This document shows, piece by piece, positions 50,226 through 64,000 of a DNA stretch of 64,000 nucleotides; position 1 is the stretch's first letter; each line of letters starts with the position of its first letter. This DNA is from Hormiphora californensis (Eukaryota > Ctenophora > Tentaculata > Cydippida > Pleurobrachiidae). Under the pieces are notes generated by a model. It saw nothing but the letters and a program-made list of their open reading frames with translations, searched no databases and was not told where the DNA came from. A program made the translations under genes and the position numbers. The DNA is taken from contig CM035354.1 of NCBI GenBank assembly GCA_020137815.1, positions 8,406,437 to 8,470,436 on the forward strand, given 5' to 3'.

Positions 50226-53200
50226 ATGGCACCAAAGATAGATGGATATACATTTCAAGAGAAACTAGGAACCGGCACCTACGCGGCAGTCTATAAAGCC
50301 AAGGTGAGCACTGTGTGTGTTTTGATGTAAGATCCTACTGTTAGAGGGTGTCACCATGCCTCACATTTTTACAGAATTCTTCATTTTTAGGACGTGTCCG
50401 GACAGCATGTGGCTATAAAATGTATCAAGAAAAGATCTCTTAGTAAACTGGGTGCAGATAATCTAATCACAGAGATTCAAGTATTAAAGAATCTAAAACA
50501 CCGCCACATTGTTCAACTATACGATTTCTTGGTAAGTACATATATCTTCATCGAACCACGGAGTTTTTACGTCATCCGACCCGAAACCGGCTTAAATTTG
50601 GACATCCAAACATGTCAAAATATGTTTAACTTTTCATTTGGGCATGGGGTCATTTAGACCCTTTAATTACACTTGAATCACCCTACTTGTCATTAAATTT
50701 TAATGATATTTAATTACTTCCAATTACATTCCAGTTACCCTCCTCACTCACTAGGTTCAGGATTTCGTTACGAAGTCACCCCTAATATTGCATGGCAATA
50801 ATAACAGAGGGGTAATTTCATTACCAAGTTCAGGATATCGAGAGATTTCGAACACATCCTAAAAACCTTTCTGGTACTCCTAATTTAATTGCCGAGTTAT
50901 GCATAACCCCTATTTTAAGTTGTTACTCAACAAATTTTGAGCGTTTTTCGCATCCTACCCCTTATGGGTTTGGGTACGGCCATCGCCGCACCCCCTATAT
51001 GTCGCGGGACCTCGAGATCTTTCCAACAAGCCCTAGAAAACCTCTACGAAGTACTTCAGGGGGCTTCAAAACTTTCATTGTAACTTTCACTCTGTAACTA
51101 TTAGGGGGGGGGGGCGGCTGAAGTTTTTGAAGTTTGAAGTTTTCCACCCTACTTTTTGAGTTTTGGAAGTTTTTGAAGTTGACTTCAAAAACTTCAAAAA
51201 CTCTAAACTACTTGTATATATGCTATCAGTGACTATTATTACACTTGTTTAAATTTAGGTTAGTTTCATGCTTAATACATATTGTGGCAAAGTTATCCGT
51301 CCTTGTCTGCTCTTTTTCTATCACAAATTAGGATATTTACAATGATTCCTAGCCATGATAATCCTTGGCACAATTTGGTGTAAAAACTGATTTTATTTTC
51401 ATTCTATGTATAACTCAAAACATTGCCTAGAAAATACTAAGAAAGTGTTTAAAAATTATGAAGTAAATTTTCAAATTTTTTTGGGGCAACACCCTTTTTG
51501 CCAGTTTCACAAAATGCAAATTCTTTATGAAGGGAGTAGTGAAAAAAAATATGGACACCAAAATCATCAGCGGTCTCGAGTTAGTGGGGGTACGTACCAA
51601 AATGAAGTCTCCACCTCATCTAATTCGAGGGATAATTTTCATAATTTTGTGTGTGTGCATGACTTTTTTTTGGGCTAGACCAGTTTTAATGGTTTATGAG
51701 TGACTATAGGCTTTTTAAATGGTGCATCTTGTTCGAAATATGCAAGTTTATATAAGAGTTATGAAGCAACATAGGGCCTATCTCCAACGGTTTAGGAGAT
51801 ATGAGTTTTTGAAGTTTTTGAAGTTTTCCACCCTAAGTTTCTCTTTGAAACTTCAGCCGCCGCCCCCCCAACTACTAGTTACATATGTTGCAGTATGACG
51901 ATGAGAATATATACCTTATCTTGGAGTACTGCCGTTTAGGGGACCTGTCATCCTTTATCGCTGTTAAAGGGAGGGTGGAAGAGACTCTTGTCAAACAACT
52001 AACCCAGCAACTTGCACTGGCTCTCAGGTAGATCTTTAGTGTTTATATATAAGGGTTACTTGATGTCCTGTTGTTTACCATCTCACTCTCTACTTTCAGG
52101 TATATGAATAAAAAACAAGTGGCCCATCTAGACCTCAAACCCCAAAACATTCTTCTTACCGGAACACACAGAGAACCCCGGATTAAAGTGGCTGACTTTG
52201 GTTTTGCAAAGATCCTGAAATCCAATACACCATCAACGGACGCCTCGATACGAGGATCCCTCCTCTACATGGCTCCAGAGATAATTCTGACTCGGTCAAG
52301 TTATAACGAAACATTAGCCGATATGTGGAGTGTGGGTGTTATCATATTTGAGAGTCTTTGTGGTCGGGCCCCCTTCGCCTCTCGGACCTACGATGAACTA
52401 CTCTTGAAAATATCGGACAAGAAACCAGTTCAAATTGAAGGAGTGGTCAGTGCCAGTAGACTATGTATATCACTGATCAGCAAGTTGCTTGAACGGGACC
52501 CTGCCCATAGGCTTTCCTTTCAAAAGTTTTATAATCACCAATTTCTGGATATGGAGCATGCTCCAACCCCCTCCTCCCTTCCCGCTGCGGTACGTATTGC
52601 TCCAACCCCCTCCTCAATATCTATAGCAGTCATTTACAATACGGGGCGGCCACGAGAGTGCTCGACCGGGGGTTAGAGGGAGCTGGATACAAATTGAAAC
52701 ACTTGTGTCAAACATATGTTTCATGATGTCAATGACACCAATCATCAGTGCTCAAATTAATTTGTTTAAAGTAGTGTTGAAAAGTTTGAAACTTTTCAAC
52801 ACTATTTTTCAACACTACTTTAAATAAATTAATTTGAGCACTGATGATTGGTGCCATTGACATCATGAAACATATGTTTGCCACAAGCTAAAGTGTTTCA
52901 ATTTGTATAGCAGTCATTTAAATATAATTGCAATATATAACTTGTGTAATTACCTTTAGAGAGACCTGGTAGAGGAGGCAGTGTGTTGTGATACAGCAGG
53001 GGACTACGAGGAAGCCATCCGACTATACACCCGATCCCTCGATCACTTTCTCGCTGCAATTCAATGTAAGGCAACACTTTATCACTGCAATTCAATGTAA
53101 GGCAACACTGCTACAACACAAGGGGACCCTTAATGCTGACTCAAACACACATTTTCAGATGAGCAAAGCGAGGAGAGAAAGGATGCGCTCCGAGCCAAGG

Positions 53201-54651
53201 TTGCTAAGTACATGTCCCGGGCTGAAGAGTTAAAGAGTCTGTTGAGGGATGGGAGGCCACGTATAGCCACCAAGGAGGAGCTGATCCCTTGTCAACAACT
53301 GAGTAAGCCACTCGCCATCCATTTACCACATTGTGTATTGAGACCCAGCACTGAGAATGTGTCATTGAGCCATCATCAGGTCACTTGACATAGTGTGTGA
53401 ACACAGGCGGTCTATTTTGAGTTGCCAACTTGCTGTGACGCGCGGTCAAATATTTGTGTTGGTTCCCGCGCGCTCACTCTAGGGCCGCCCTAAAACTGTC
53501 TCCTCCCCGCCCTCTCATCGATAAAAGTCTTATTATAATCATGTTATTAACATTATTAATATTAAAATGCCCTTTTCAGTACAGTTATCGAAGGACAATG
53601 TACAGCTTAAAGCAGCGATGTCAAAACTGAAAGTAGCCCTTGACAAGGTGTGTACCCTGGTCTCTGTGTTAGCATTGTCTGGTGTTAATTGTACTTAGAA
53701 AGACTACTATGTTTTGTATAAAAACTAATATCCCGTTAGGACGAGAAAGGGGAGTATAGTTTGGCATTAGGACTGTATGAGAACGCTTTGGAAGCACTGC
53801 TTAGAGTGCACAAGAACTCACATGGTCGGATGAAGGAACTATTAAACAAAGAAGTGAGTCCCTTAGATCGCCAGTATTAAGTCGATCAGTAGGTTGTAAT
53901 TGTGTCCTTTTTGTCTTATTTTGGCAATACAAGCATGATATTATCTAATTTTATAATTTTTAGCTCAGAAAACACATGAAGCGAGCTGAGGAAATCAAGA
54001 GCTTCCTCCTGGTACGTTACACCTGTTTAATATACTTCCCCACCCTAACAGCACATCACAGCATCTAACTATATCTATTGCAAACTTGCCTACTTGGTTC
54101 GTCAGTGTGACGACGTGATTCGTAGCTATCACGTATATATCACAACTGCTTGCGAGCTTGATCACATCACATCCATAGATAGGAGAAAGAGAAACGGAGG
54201 GATCACATCACATAGTATACAGCGAAAAAAAGATGCAAAAAAGAGAGACCCCTCCATTTGGGCTCCATTTGCGATCGGTACGATTGCCCTAGTTCCCCGC
54301 CCCTAACAGCACTTCACAGTACATGTTTTTGTTTAGACGGTACGAAAGGAAAATCAGGGCAACTACAGTACACTCCCCTGCCAGTCCCGCTCCGCAGCTA
54401 CCCAATCTACCCCAACAATAGAACAGCCACGACCTGCTGCAACTCTCCCTCGACCACCCAGAACAGAGGGGGGCGCTGCTGGGGACTATGTAGGGGCTGC
54501 TGGGGATTATGTAGCTGTGGATAGGGACGAAGAGAAACCATGTAAGTTGTTACTATAATTACCAAGTGGAAGTGGATACTTTTACAGTCACATTAGAAAA
54601 TTAACTGTTTACTGTCTAATGTTAATTTCAGATGAGTGTAGCCTAATGTGA
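50226..54651 (+). CDS. ULK3: Serine/threonine-protein kinase ULK3
   Basis: ULK3 acts in Gli/Hedgehog signalling, autophagy and, through ESCRT-III, the abscission checkpoint (family knowledge). Exons: 50226-50303, 50391-50531, 51894-52027, 52100-52589, 52960-53065, 53159-53302, 53580-53647, 53740-53853, 53964-54011, 54337-54541, 54632-54651; all phases fit, 515 residues (human about 470). Kinase domain: GTGTYAAVYKAK glycine loop, VAIKCIKKRSL (catalytic Lys), HLDLKPQNILL, ADFGFAK, GSLLYMAPEI, ADMWSVGVIIFE. The catalytic loop reads HLDLK, as in ULK3, not HRD. Two MIT domains follow: EEAVCCDTAGDYEEAIRLYT..YMSRAEELKSLL and DEKGEYSLALGLYENALEAL..HMKRAEEIKSFL. The tail is Pro/Thr-rich with two GDYV motifs. 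Two tiny upstream ORFs (ATGTAA at 50213; ATG at 50221) follow an acceptor-like CTTGCAG. Confidence 0.96.
51094..51882. mobile_element. Foldback element in ULK3 intron 2
   Basis: Ends GTAACTATTAG plus G-run plus CGGCTGAAGTTT at left and AAACTTCAGCCGCCGCCCCC..CTAGTTAC at right are inverted repeats of about 40 bp. Inside are many TTTTTGAAGTT repeats. The right end lies only 11 bp before the acceptor ATATGTTGCAG of exon 3. Upstream, 50650-51060, is AT-rich intron without recognisable content. Confidence 0.75.
52684..52916. repeat. Near-perfect 230-bp palindrome in ULK3 intron 4
   Basis: TACAAATTGAAACACTT at the left returns inverted as AAGTGTTTCAATTTGTA at the right, with arms over 100 bp and almost no loop (centre AAGTTTGAAACTTTTC). 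A direct repeat TATAGCAGTCATTTA lies just outside on both sides (52621 and 52908), consistent with an insertion flanked by a duplicated target. Confidence 0.85.
53046..53112 (+). repeat. Duplicated ULK3 5' splice site
   Basis: CTGCAATTCAATGTAAGGCA followed by ACACT occurs twice, at about 53054 and 53085. The copy is a second, potentially usable donor 31 bases further on. The first donor (53065/53066) gives the phase that fits the next exon. Confidence 0.9.
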
Positions 54652-54899
54652 GAGGAAGTAACGACTCTGTTCAGTCAACAAACAAACCAAACAATCCCGG
54701 GTTTTTCTAGTGAGAGGGAATTGTTAAAAATAATGAGCAATTTTACTTTGTTAGCGTTTGTATAATAGAATTCAAGGATTTGTTTCCACCTTTATTTGAG
54801 CAAAGGGCTTTATATTTTCCATTTTCTCTCCGGCCACCTGGTAGTTTTGTGTCACAGCAGGGGATGTTATCAGTCTGTTCTGAAAGGAAGGATAGACGG

Positions 54900-54922
54900 T
54901 GATGAGAGTGATGTTACAGATT

Positions 54923-55019
<97 letters not shown>
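54900..55019. repeat. (CT)n microsatellite
   Basis: A run of about 45 CT dinucleotides (54928-55018) directly borders the foldback element to its right. Leu/Ser and Arg/Glu frames here are repeat artefacts. Confidence 0.97.
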
Positions 55020-55021
<2 letters not shown>

Positions 55022-56369
55022 GGGGGGGTACCAACCATTTTTGTGTACGGATGTACGGAAAAAGCAGGCAATATTTTTTTGTACGGTCCGTACAAAAAAA
55101 TACAAAAAAATACAAAAAAATACAAAAAAGTTTACTGCTGTCGGGAACTTCTTTGGTGCCTTCTACAGGTCTCTAGAGGCGCTCGAGGTCCTTCTATTGG
55201 CCTTTAAAGGCCTCTAGAGTGTTTATTTAGTTTATTTTACCATTCCCCGTCCCCACGACTCCTAACTAGAACAAGTCTTACTAATGTGCAGAAATTCATA
55301 GCATTAGCGATGCCTAAATACACGACATGCAAGCAATGGAAATGCAAAAAGTGCCGATTTACGAACAAGGGAACAAGCCTCACATGTGTGGGGATAGTGG
55401 GTAACATTACATAATACATTCTTCAGCATTACCAATTAACATCCAATTATGTCAATTAGCACCCTTAATTGGCATCAGAGGATTTCAAAAAGTAGCTCAC
55501 GTAACTCAGCGTACCAAAATTAGTGGGGTTAATGCTCAAACTTGACTATTCAATGTCTTCTATGAAAATTGAAATTTCAATTTTTGACCAATTAGGTTCA
55601 ATTATGGCCAATTATGGCACTTTCCTCACCTCTGAGCACTTTAAAAAGTAGCTCACGTGATTCAGCGTGCAAAAATATGTCGGGATAGTGCCCAAGCTTT
55701 ATTTTCTGATGAAATTTCATTTTTCGGCCGAATATGCCTACTTATTCCCCCTCATGCCTGGAAAAAGGAGGCATAAGAAGGCCGAAAAACTGAAAAAGCC
55801 GAATCGGCCTCTCTCCCCCGGCCAATTGTGTGCGCGCTAGAATATATACTCTCAAATCGCAGTCATATTAGCTCCTCCATGGTGTAGTGGTTATTACATC
55901 TGCTTGACACGCGGAAGGTCCCGGGTTCGAAACTCGCCCGGACCATTTTTTTTCAAAACTTTTAAAATACTATAAAAAAATTAGATTCAAAACCTCAACC
56001 GTTTTTAGACTATTTAATTAAAGTTCCACTATCTTGAACTATTATCAAACTAACTTAGACCACGGGAAAAAATCGGCCAAAATGGGGATAAATTTTGGCC
56101 ATTCTCGGCCAAAAAATATGCTGGGACACCGGGATTATGAGTACTACGAAACTAGAGGGCTATACAGGCCAGTATAAGGACCCCGCAAACCTCTAGAGAC
56201 TTATAGGGGGCCCTAAAGAAGTTCCCTTCAGCAGTATATTTTTTTGTATTTTTTTGTATTTTTTTGTATTTTTTGTACGGAAAAAGCAGGGAATTTTGGT
56301 TATTTTTTTGTACGGACCGTACAAAAAAATACAAAAAAATACAAAAAAATAGGTTGGTACCCCCCCCCC

Positions 56370-56370
<1 letters not shown>
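55020..56370. mobile_element. Large foldback element with a tRNA-like insert
   Basis: Left arm about 55020-55215 and right arm about 56150-56370 are inverted: GGGGTACCAACC / GGTTGGTACCCC, then TTTTTGTACGGTCCGTACAA palindromes with (TTTTTTTGTA)n, AACTTCTTTGG/CCTAAAGAAGTT and CTCTAGAG words. The element lies between two (CT)n tracts. The 930-bp middle has repeated CTCACGT..TCAGCGT words (55496, 55652; a cousin near 63925) and the tRNA-like sequence at 55873. No protein frame. Confidence 0.8.
55873..55945 (+). tRNA. tRNA-Val(GAC)-like sequence, probably a tRNA pseudogene
   Basis: The D arm (GTGTAGTGGTTATTAC), anticodon arm (TCTGC TTGACAC GCGGA, five pairs including one G-T), variable AAGGT and T arm (CCGGG TTCGAAA CTCGC, four pairs) are all recognisable, and eight T follow as a Pol III terminator. 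B box GGTTCGAAACT and A box match well. The acceptor stem does not pair (TCCTCCA with CCGGACC); a 5' start two bases earlier pairs in only four positions. Anticodon GAC is normally absent in eukaryotes, which use AAC for valine. I therefore favour a pseudogene or a tRNA-derived segment within the foldback element. Confidence 0.5.
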
Positions 56371-56453
<83 letters not shown>

Positions 56454-56468
56454 TTCTCTCTCCCTCTA

Positions 56469-56524
<56 letters not shown>

Positions 56525-56575
56525 TTTCTCTCTCCCTCTATCTCTCTCGATCTCGATCTTTCTCTTTCTTCATGA
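56371..56575. repeat. (CT)n microsatellite
   Basis: Interrupted CT tract with TTTCTC and CTATCT variants on the right side of the foldback element. A short (GT)n tract follows at 56648-56671. Confidence 0.95.
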
Positions 56576-56829
56576 GCACTTTCGGTATGAGTTATGTTAC
56601 GTATCCCATGGTATCATTAACAATAGTGCAATTACGTTTGGTAGGCCCGTGTGTGTGTGTGTGTGTGTGTGACTAGTCTATGTGACCTAATCCATGAGCA
56701 GTGTAACTGCCCTTAGTAACTACATGGGGCGCCCCTTTTTATTCTACCTCATCCCTAACTGCACTCACTTCTCCATACGCCTTGTTTGTTCTTGTTTTCT
56801 GTCTCGTACATCCCCCACCACTACACACC

Positions 56830-58429
56830 ATGCCAGTGAACAACAAGTTTAAAAAACCTGAGCCTGCTAAAGAGCCGGCTAAGGCTGAACCAGCTGCTGA
56901 ACCTGCCAAAGCGGCTGCTGCACCTTTGGGGGACGATAAAACTGCAGGTAACACCAGGACACATTTTGTTACCCTGTTCTACCATCTCTTTTCATTGTTG
57001 TGACATACTTTCACTGTACTATCTCTTGTATTGAGAGCAATAATGGACCTAATAATGTTAATATCATTGATATCCCTCCCTAGAACTAAAGGAAGTGTTT
57101 GCTGCCTTTGATTTGGTCGGTGACAACAATATTGAGGTCAGCCAGATGGGAGATGTGATGAGGGCCGGTGGAATCAACCCTACCAACGTAATACAACCTG
57201 TTCTCCTCTCACTCCCTAAACCTGTCCTCCTCTTACTCCCTGGACCTGTCTCCCTCTCACTCCCTGAACCTGTCCCTCTCTCACTCCCTGAACCTGTTCC
57301 CCTCTCACTCCCTAAACCTGTCCCCCTCTCACTCCCTGTCCCCTGAACCTGTCCCCCTCTCACTCCCTAAACCTGTCCCCTCTCACTCCCTGAACCTGTC
57401 TCCCTCTCACTCCCTGAACCTGTCTCCCTCTCACTCCCTGAACATGTCCCCCTCTCACTCCCTGAACCTGTCCCCCTCTCACTCCCTGAACCTGTCCCCC
57501 TCTCACTCCCTAAACCTGTCCCCTTTCACTCCCTGAACCTGTCCCCCTCTCACTCCCTAAACCTGTTCCCCTCTCACTCCGTGAACCTGTCCCCCTCTCA
57601 CTCCCTGAACCTGTCCCCCTCTCACTTCCTAAACATGTTCCCCTCTCACTCCCTGTCCCCAGGAACAACTGCAGAAGTCACAAGATGGGATTGATAAGGA
57701 TCACAGTAAGCGGATTGGATTCAGACGGTAAGTCATGAGACAAGATTTACTACACTACCTCACTACTAAACTACTACTAAACTACTACTACTACTAATCT
57801 ACTAAGCTATAATGTTACAGTACTACCTGTTTCAGGTTTCTTCCTGCCTTTGAGACGGTAAAGAAAGAGTTAGATGCTAAGAACATTTCACAGGAGGACT
57901 ATGTCTGTGGGTTAAGTGAGTTTGATAGAGATGTAACTGGGCTTCTTTACACTGCTGATCTCAGGGCTAACCTGATTAGACGAGGTAATTAGCACAATTC
58001 ATATATTATTGATAAATTAGTACAGTCCCCATAGAACCAGTAGTGTAACTGTACCAGTAGTGTAACTGTACACAACATGTTGTTTCAGGAGACACGCTGA
58101 CAGACTCAGAGGTGACTGAGATGTTTAGAGGACTGGAGGATGATAAAGGAATGATCAGATACAAAGGTAATGCCGGATAGCTGTCTCAGGTTATTGCATA
58201 TTTGGTTCAGGACGCCTATATTAGGAATACTAAGCGCTACTTTGTTTTGTTCAAACCCATTTTATCTTATTCCAGCTTGGCAAGCGCCACTTTCATTTTT
58301 GTGTTTCAGGTTCAGGTTGGACCGCTTATAAGATCTAACTTTGTGTTTGTTTTTACATAACCCCCAATTGTTCCAGATTTGGTTAGTAAGTTGCACGAAA
58401 AGAGTAAATTGTTGGAAATGCAGCAGTAA
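56830..58429 (+). CDS. Essential myosin light chain, long N-terminal form
   Basis: EF-hand-fold light chain that wraps the myosin lever arm. Exons: 56830-56947, 57084-57187, 57663-57727, 57836-57984, 58089-58166, 58377-58429; all in phase, 188 residues. The N-terminal extension is rich in Ala, Pro, Lys and Glu ([20 protein letters not shown]), like the extension of vertebrate long essential light chains that can touch actin (family knowledge). The core has [46 protein letters not shown] and [19 protein letters not shown]. Several EF-hand loop positions lack the Ca ligands, as is usual for these chains. Paralogue of the gene at 60177, with the same splice phases. This is the one gene here without an acceptor-like motif just before its ATG. 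Confidence 0.94.
57188..57662 (+). repeat. 24-bp minisatellite in light-chain intron 2
   Basis: About 19 copies of CTCACTCCCTGAACCTGTCC plus CCCT fill the intron from near its donor to the acceptor CCCTGTCCCCAG at 57662. The pyrimidine-rich unit thus supplies the polypyrimidine tract of the acceptor. Confidence 0.95.
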
Positions 58430-59620
58430 CAGGACGGTCTATAACAGAGGCTTCTAGGTGGGTGTTATCTGGCAGTGAAATCTGGCTATTATTTTCATAC
58501 CTCACTGAAGAGCTCTTACTTCAACCCATGCGACAGTGAATAACGTACCAGCAGGCCCCTTTTGAACCACGGGTCCCATTCTTTAGTACTGAACGGAGAG
58601 AGATGTGTGTTGGGCGTGAGAGAGTGTGATATATGATGTGTGAATTTAGTAGACCGATTTGAAGTTCACAAAATTAAAGTTCATGTGTTCTTGATCGTGT
58701 AGGTTTATAGAAATTCAGAATAACACTATCACCATTTACAAATGAAGATATCCTTACGGCCCTGATTCCTGAATGACGGTCTCAGAACCAATATTCCGGG
58801 GAATTTCTTTACTTTTTTCTCCCTCTCCTGTGGTCTGTATTTACCCGGAAGCTAACCCTGTAATCGGTTTACCTTTATTCCCGTCACTGTATATCACTAA
58901 GTGTGGAGACGCTTCCTGGTAGCGACCCTCACTCAGTCACGTTACTGGTCACATGACAACACTGCGCTGCTATCACGTGCACTATTGGACCAATGTTGGG
59001 AATATAGTGAAGGGATTGCATTTTTATAAAGCTCTACTGACTACCTACAACAAACTTTCTCCCCCTGCTGCTTCTAATGTATTAACAGTATTAGAAAGGA
59101 TAGGTAACCCTAGAAAGAGCAGAAAAAGTTAACTTCATTAGTGTGCCGCGGATCACGTGACCAATGCTTGTTCTACACCTCCCTCTCCCTACACTTATTT
59201 CTCCTCGACCACTACTCCACTCCTCCTCTCCGCTTCCCCTTCCTTTGTTACCGACCCATAGTACTGAACATTCTCTGACCACGTCATTTCAAGCGATACC
59301 ATTTGATGCTTTCGAAGTGAAAAACACCAGAATGCTATTTAGATTTAGCCTTTATCAATTTCGAATAGTTGGAAAACTCAAGGACCAGTTGGAAATCTAG
59401 ATATCAACAGCTTTTATCATTGGAAAAGTGTGGGACTCCCTAACTAAAATCATATTTGACTAGACTTCACTAAAACTTTCCAGTTCTTCTTTCTAGTTCT
59501 CTCTATCTCTGTAATAATTCTCTCTCCCTCTATTTATATTTCTCTCACTTTCCAACCTTCTGCAGTCTTAGTCACACACAGAGTAATACACACATGTACC
59601 TTTATACGCTTCTTTTTTCA

Positions 59621-59670
<50 letters not shown>

Positions 59671-60176
59671 TTCCCTCTCTATCCCTCATGTTCTTGCTCA
59701 CAAGCTTGACGACAGGTGGAGGGGTCACGTGTAGTGCTAGTGCAAATCAGCCCTTCCCCTCCTACCATTGGCCCAGTACTAAAGTCGCGTGACTGCATAC
59801 CTGTCACTGCCTAGCTACCTTCCCTGGCTTCCCTTTCCTTTCCCCGCACAGCAAGTTACAGCGGCTATTAACTATTGACCACCGCCACCAGCGCTAACTT
59901 GAGGGGGTGCTTTATTTAGCTTGTGCCTCTTGCTGTAATGTGACAATTAAATAAGCGTCATGCACCCCCTCTCCATTTAGTTGAACAGGCTGTATAGTCC
60001 CCTGCAATTCCGGGTACTTTTTGTTGGTTAGTTCTCGAACATGTCCTCACAGAATCTCTCTTGGCTATAACCATCAGTAGTAGTATGTCTTTTAGTTGTT
60101 GTATTGTTCCTGGCCAATACTAAACTAATCTATTAACTCATTATTTGTAGCTTGTTCTCACTTCGTCCCTTCTAAA
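58430..60176. other. Intergenic between the two light-chain genes
   Basis: Contains a (CT)n tract at about 59620-59667, AT-rich sequence and several CACGTGA words (58973, 59153, 59727). TTTATTTAGC near 59912 could be a TATA-like site but lies over 250 bp before the ATG. The second gene's leader begins after ATTATTTGTAG (60150). No further gene seen. Confidence 0.55.
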
Positions 60177-62854
<2,678 letters not shown>

Positions 62855-63395
62855 ATGATTTCTGTTCCTCCCCAATCCTACCCAATCTGGCCGACCACCT
62901 GGGCCAGTTAGGGCACAGTGCAAGTAACGCAATTGGTTGTTGTGGCGCCACAACTCGACCGGGTTAACAACCCACATTCATTGGACTCTAGCTCTCGCGA
63001 CTCTTTAGACATGTTTGCATTACGTATAAACTTGGGCTCAATTTTATACAGTTTGTAAATTATATTTTGATATTAATGCATGCTTGTTTATAAAACGGTT
63101 GTGTTTCAATTTGAACTTATACGGTGGCATGGGCAATGGCATGACAATGACAAGGGAACCTCTGTGTTGTTGGTGTTTACAATGGGGGGGGGGGGGAGTA
63201 ACATGTGCAGAAAACTTTTTGTGCACGTCACCTGTCACTTTGTGACTCACAAAGTGTTACACTTACCCTCCAAGTGTTACACTTACCCTCCACTTACCTA
63301 CCCTTACAAAACAGTGGTTAATGTGACAGTTGACATTCCTTCGGCCCGGTGTGATAGCTGACAGACAAGGAACATGTCAACTGTATGGCGGCGCC
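62855..63395. other. 3' flank of the light chain; no gene
   Basis: Ordinary 3' sequence with CAAGTGTTACACTTACCCTC direct repeats near 63255-63290 and a G run at 63186-63196. Nothing coding is supported. Confidence 0.6.
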
Positions 63396-63560
63396 ATCCC
63401 CTATTTGATTCTCAAACAGTGCGCTCAGGTGGGGTCGGCGGCGCCAGACAGATCCGGGATTGGTTTAGAATTAGTGGTACTGGTAGACGGTATTGGACTA
63501 TCTGGCGCCGCCGACCCCCCATCTGAGCGCAGTTTGAGAATCAAATTGGGGTCTGCAGCG
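63396..63560. repeat. Foldback element, 55-bp arms
   Basis: Left arm TTTGATTCTCAAACAGTGCG, then GGTCGGCGGCGCCAGACA, is inverted at 63505-63553 (TATCTGGCGCCGCCGACC, CAGTTTGAGAATCAAA), with a loop of about 50 bp. Confidence 0.85.
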
Positions 63561-63712
63561 CCGCCAGACAGGTATTGGATCACTGAATAACAGTGCTGCT
63601 TGTAGTACGGTGTCTGAATAATATGGTATCTGACCATTACGGTTTCTGAAATAATACATGTATCTCGACCAAAACGCGGAGTTTTTAATTTGGCAGGTGA
63701 GAAGAAGCCCGA

Positions 63713-63815
63713 CCGGTTAAGGGACCCTTTAAGGGACCCTTTTAGGGACCCTTTAAGGGACCCTAGAAAGTTAAGGGACCCTTTAAGGGACCCTAGAAAG
63801 TTAAGGGACCCTTTG
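63713..63815. repeat. Short tandem repeat of AAGGGACCCTTT
   Basis: The self-complementary word AAGGGACCCTTT and the longer GTTAAGGGACCCTTTAAGGG unit recur about six times, with TAGAAA spacers. From 63815 to the window end I see only a repeat of GAGGTA..CGAATCGTG units and a cousin of the CGTGATTCAGC word found at 55652. Confidence 0.8.
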
Positions 63816-64000
63816 ATGAGGTAGAACGAATCGTGAGCACTACCCTCGTATCAGTTCACATTGTAAGCGGCTCCACTGCTAATGAGGTACACCGAATCGT
63901 GGTCAGTACCTTCGTATCAGCTTACGTGATTCAGCTTATCAAAATTAGTCGGAAAAGTGCCTTCACATAAGCGTCTATCGTTTCCAGGTGAAAAGTTGTA

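Noticed and set aside
54772-55207. Ser/Leu and Arg/Glu ORFs
   Set aside because: Read-through of the (CT)n microsatellite and the foldback arm.

Overview
This is nuclear DNA of a metazoan animal. All genes are split by short GT-AG introns (roughly 60 bp to 1.5 kb). The gene set is animal: nucleoporin NUP214, SLX4, uridine phosphorylase, tetraspanin, ionotropic glutamate receptor, ULK3 and muscle-type essential myosin light chains. Degenerate TTAGGG-like tracts fit an animal genome. The mix of compact genes, an iGluR, a gene nested in an intron and acceptor-like signals directly before start codons fits an early-branching animal best (ctenophore first, then calcareous/homoscleromorph sponge or cnidarian). 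That placement is inference; no marker gene decides it.

Layout. 1-2650: non-coding, foldback and MITE-type repeats. 2697-17642: three genes in one direction, close together: NUP214 (nuclear pore cytoplasmic face), SLX4 (scaffold for structure-specific nucleases), uridine phosphorylase (pyrimidine salvage). Gaps are only 173 and 277 bp. A LINE-type ORF1 sits inside a phosphorylase intron. 18256-20483 (-): tetraspanin. 20500-25300: repeat desert with a 36-bp minisatellite, TTAGGG-bearing MITEs and palindromes. 27475-27809: 3' exons of an unidentified gene, followed by a hAT MITE with a perfect 8-bp target duplication and a 57-codon ORF. 29788-37456 (-): ionotropic glutamate receptor, with signal peptide, amino-terminal domain, S1, M1-M3, S2, M4 and tail all traceable. 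38596-46656 (-): long coiled-coil protein; its largest intron holds an intronless RING/TRAF-type zinc-finger gene on the other strand (43737-44897). 46700-50200: dense array of palindromic MITEs. 50226-54651: ULK3 kinase with two MIT domains. 54900-56600: large foldback element carrying a tRNA-Val-like sequence. 56830-58429 and 60177-62854: tandem pair of essential myosin light chains with identical intron positions. 62855-64000: repeats.

Cross-cutting points. (1) Nine of ten recognised genes have a pyrimidine-rich ..AG 3' splice-acceptor motif 1-26 nt before the first ATG (the assigned start itself is up to 26 nt away), as expected for spliced-leader trans-splicing or 5'UTR introns; with the tight NUP214-SLX4-UPP cluster this suggests an operon. 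(2) A group of palindromic elements with TTAA-like flanks has different outer arms, but several share the same core (CCTGATAAGATAGAGACTTG) next to the palindrome centre. (3) Tandem duplications repeatedly copy a splice site or lie against one. (4) Single-base indels, mostly in homopolymers, break otherwise conserved frames in NUP214, iGluR and probably SLX4, which looks like assembly error more than gene death. Exon boundaries were read by eye and checked for phase; gene spans below run from start codon to stop codon and include introns.
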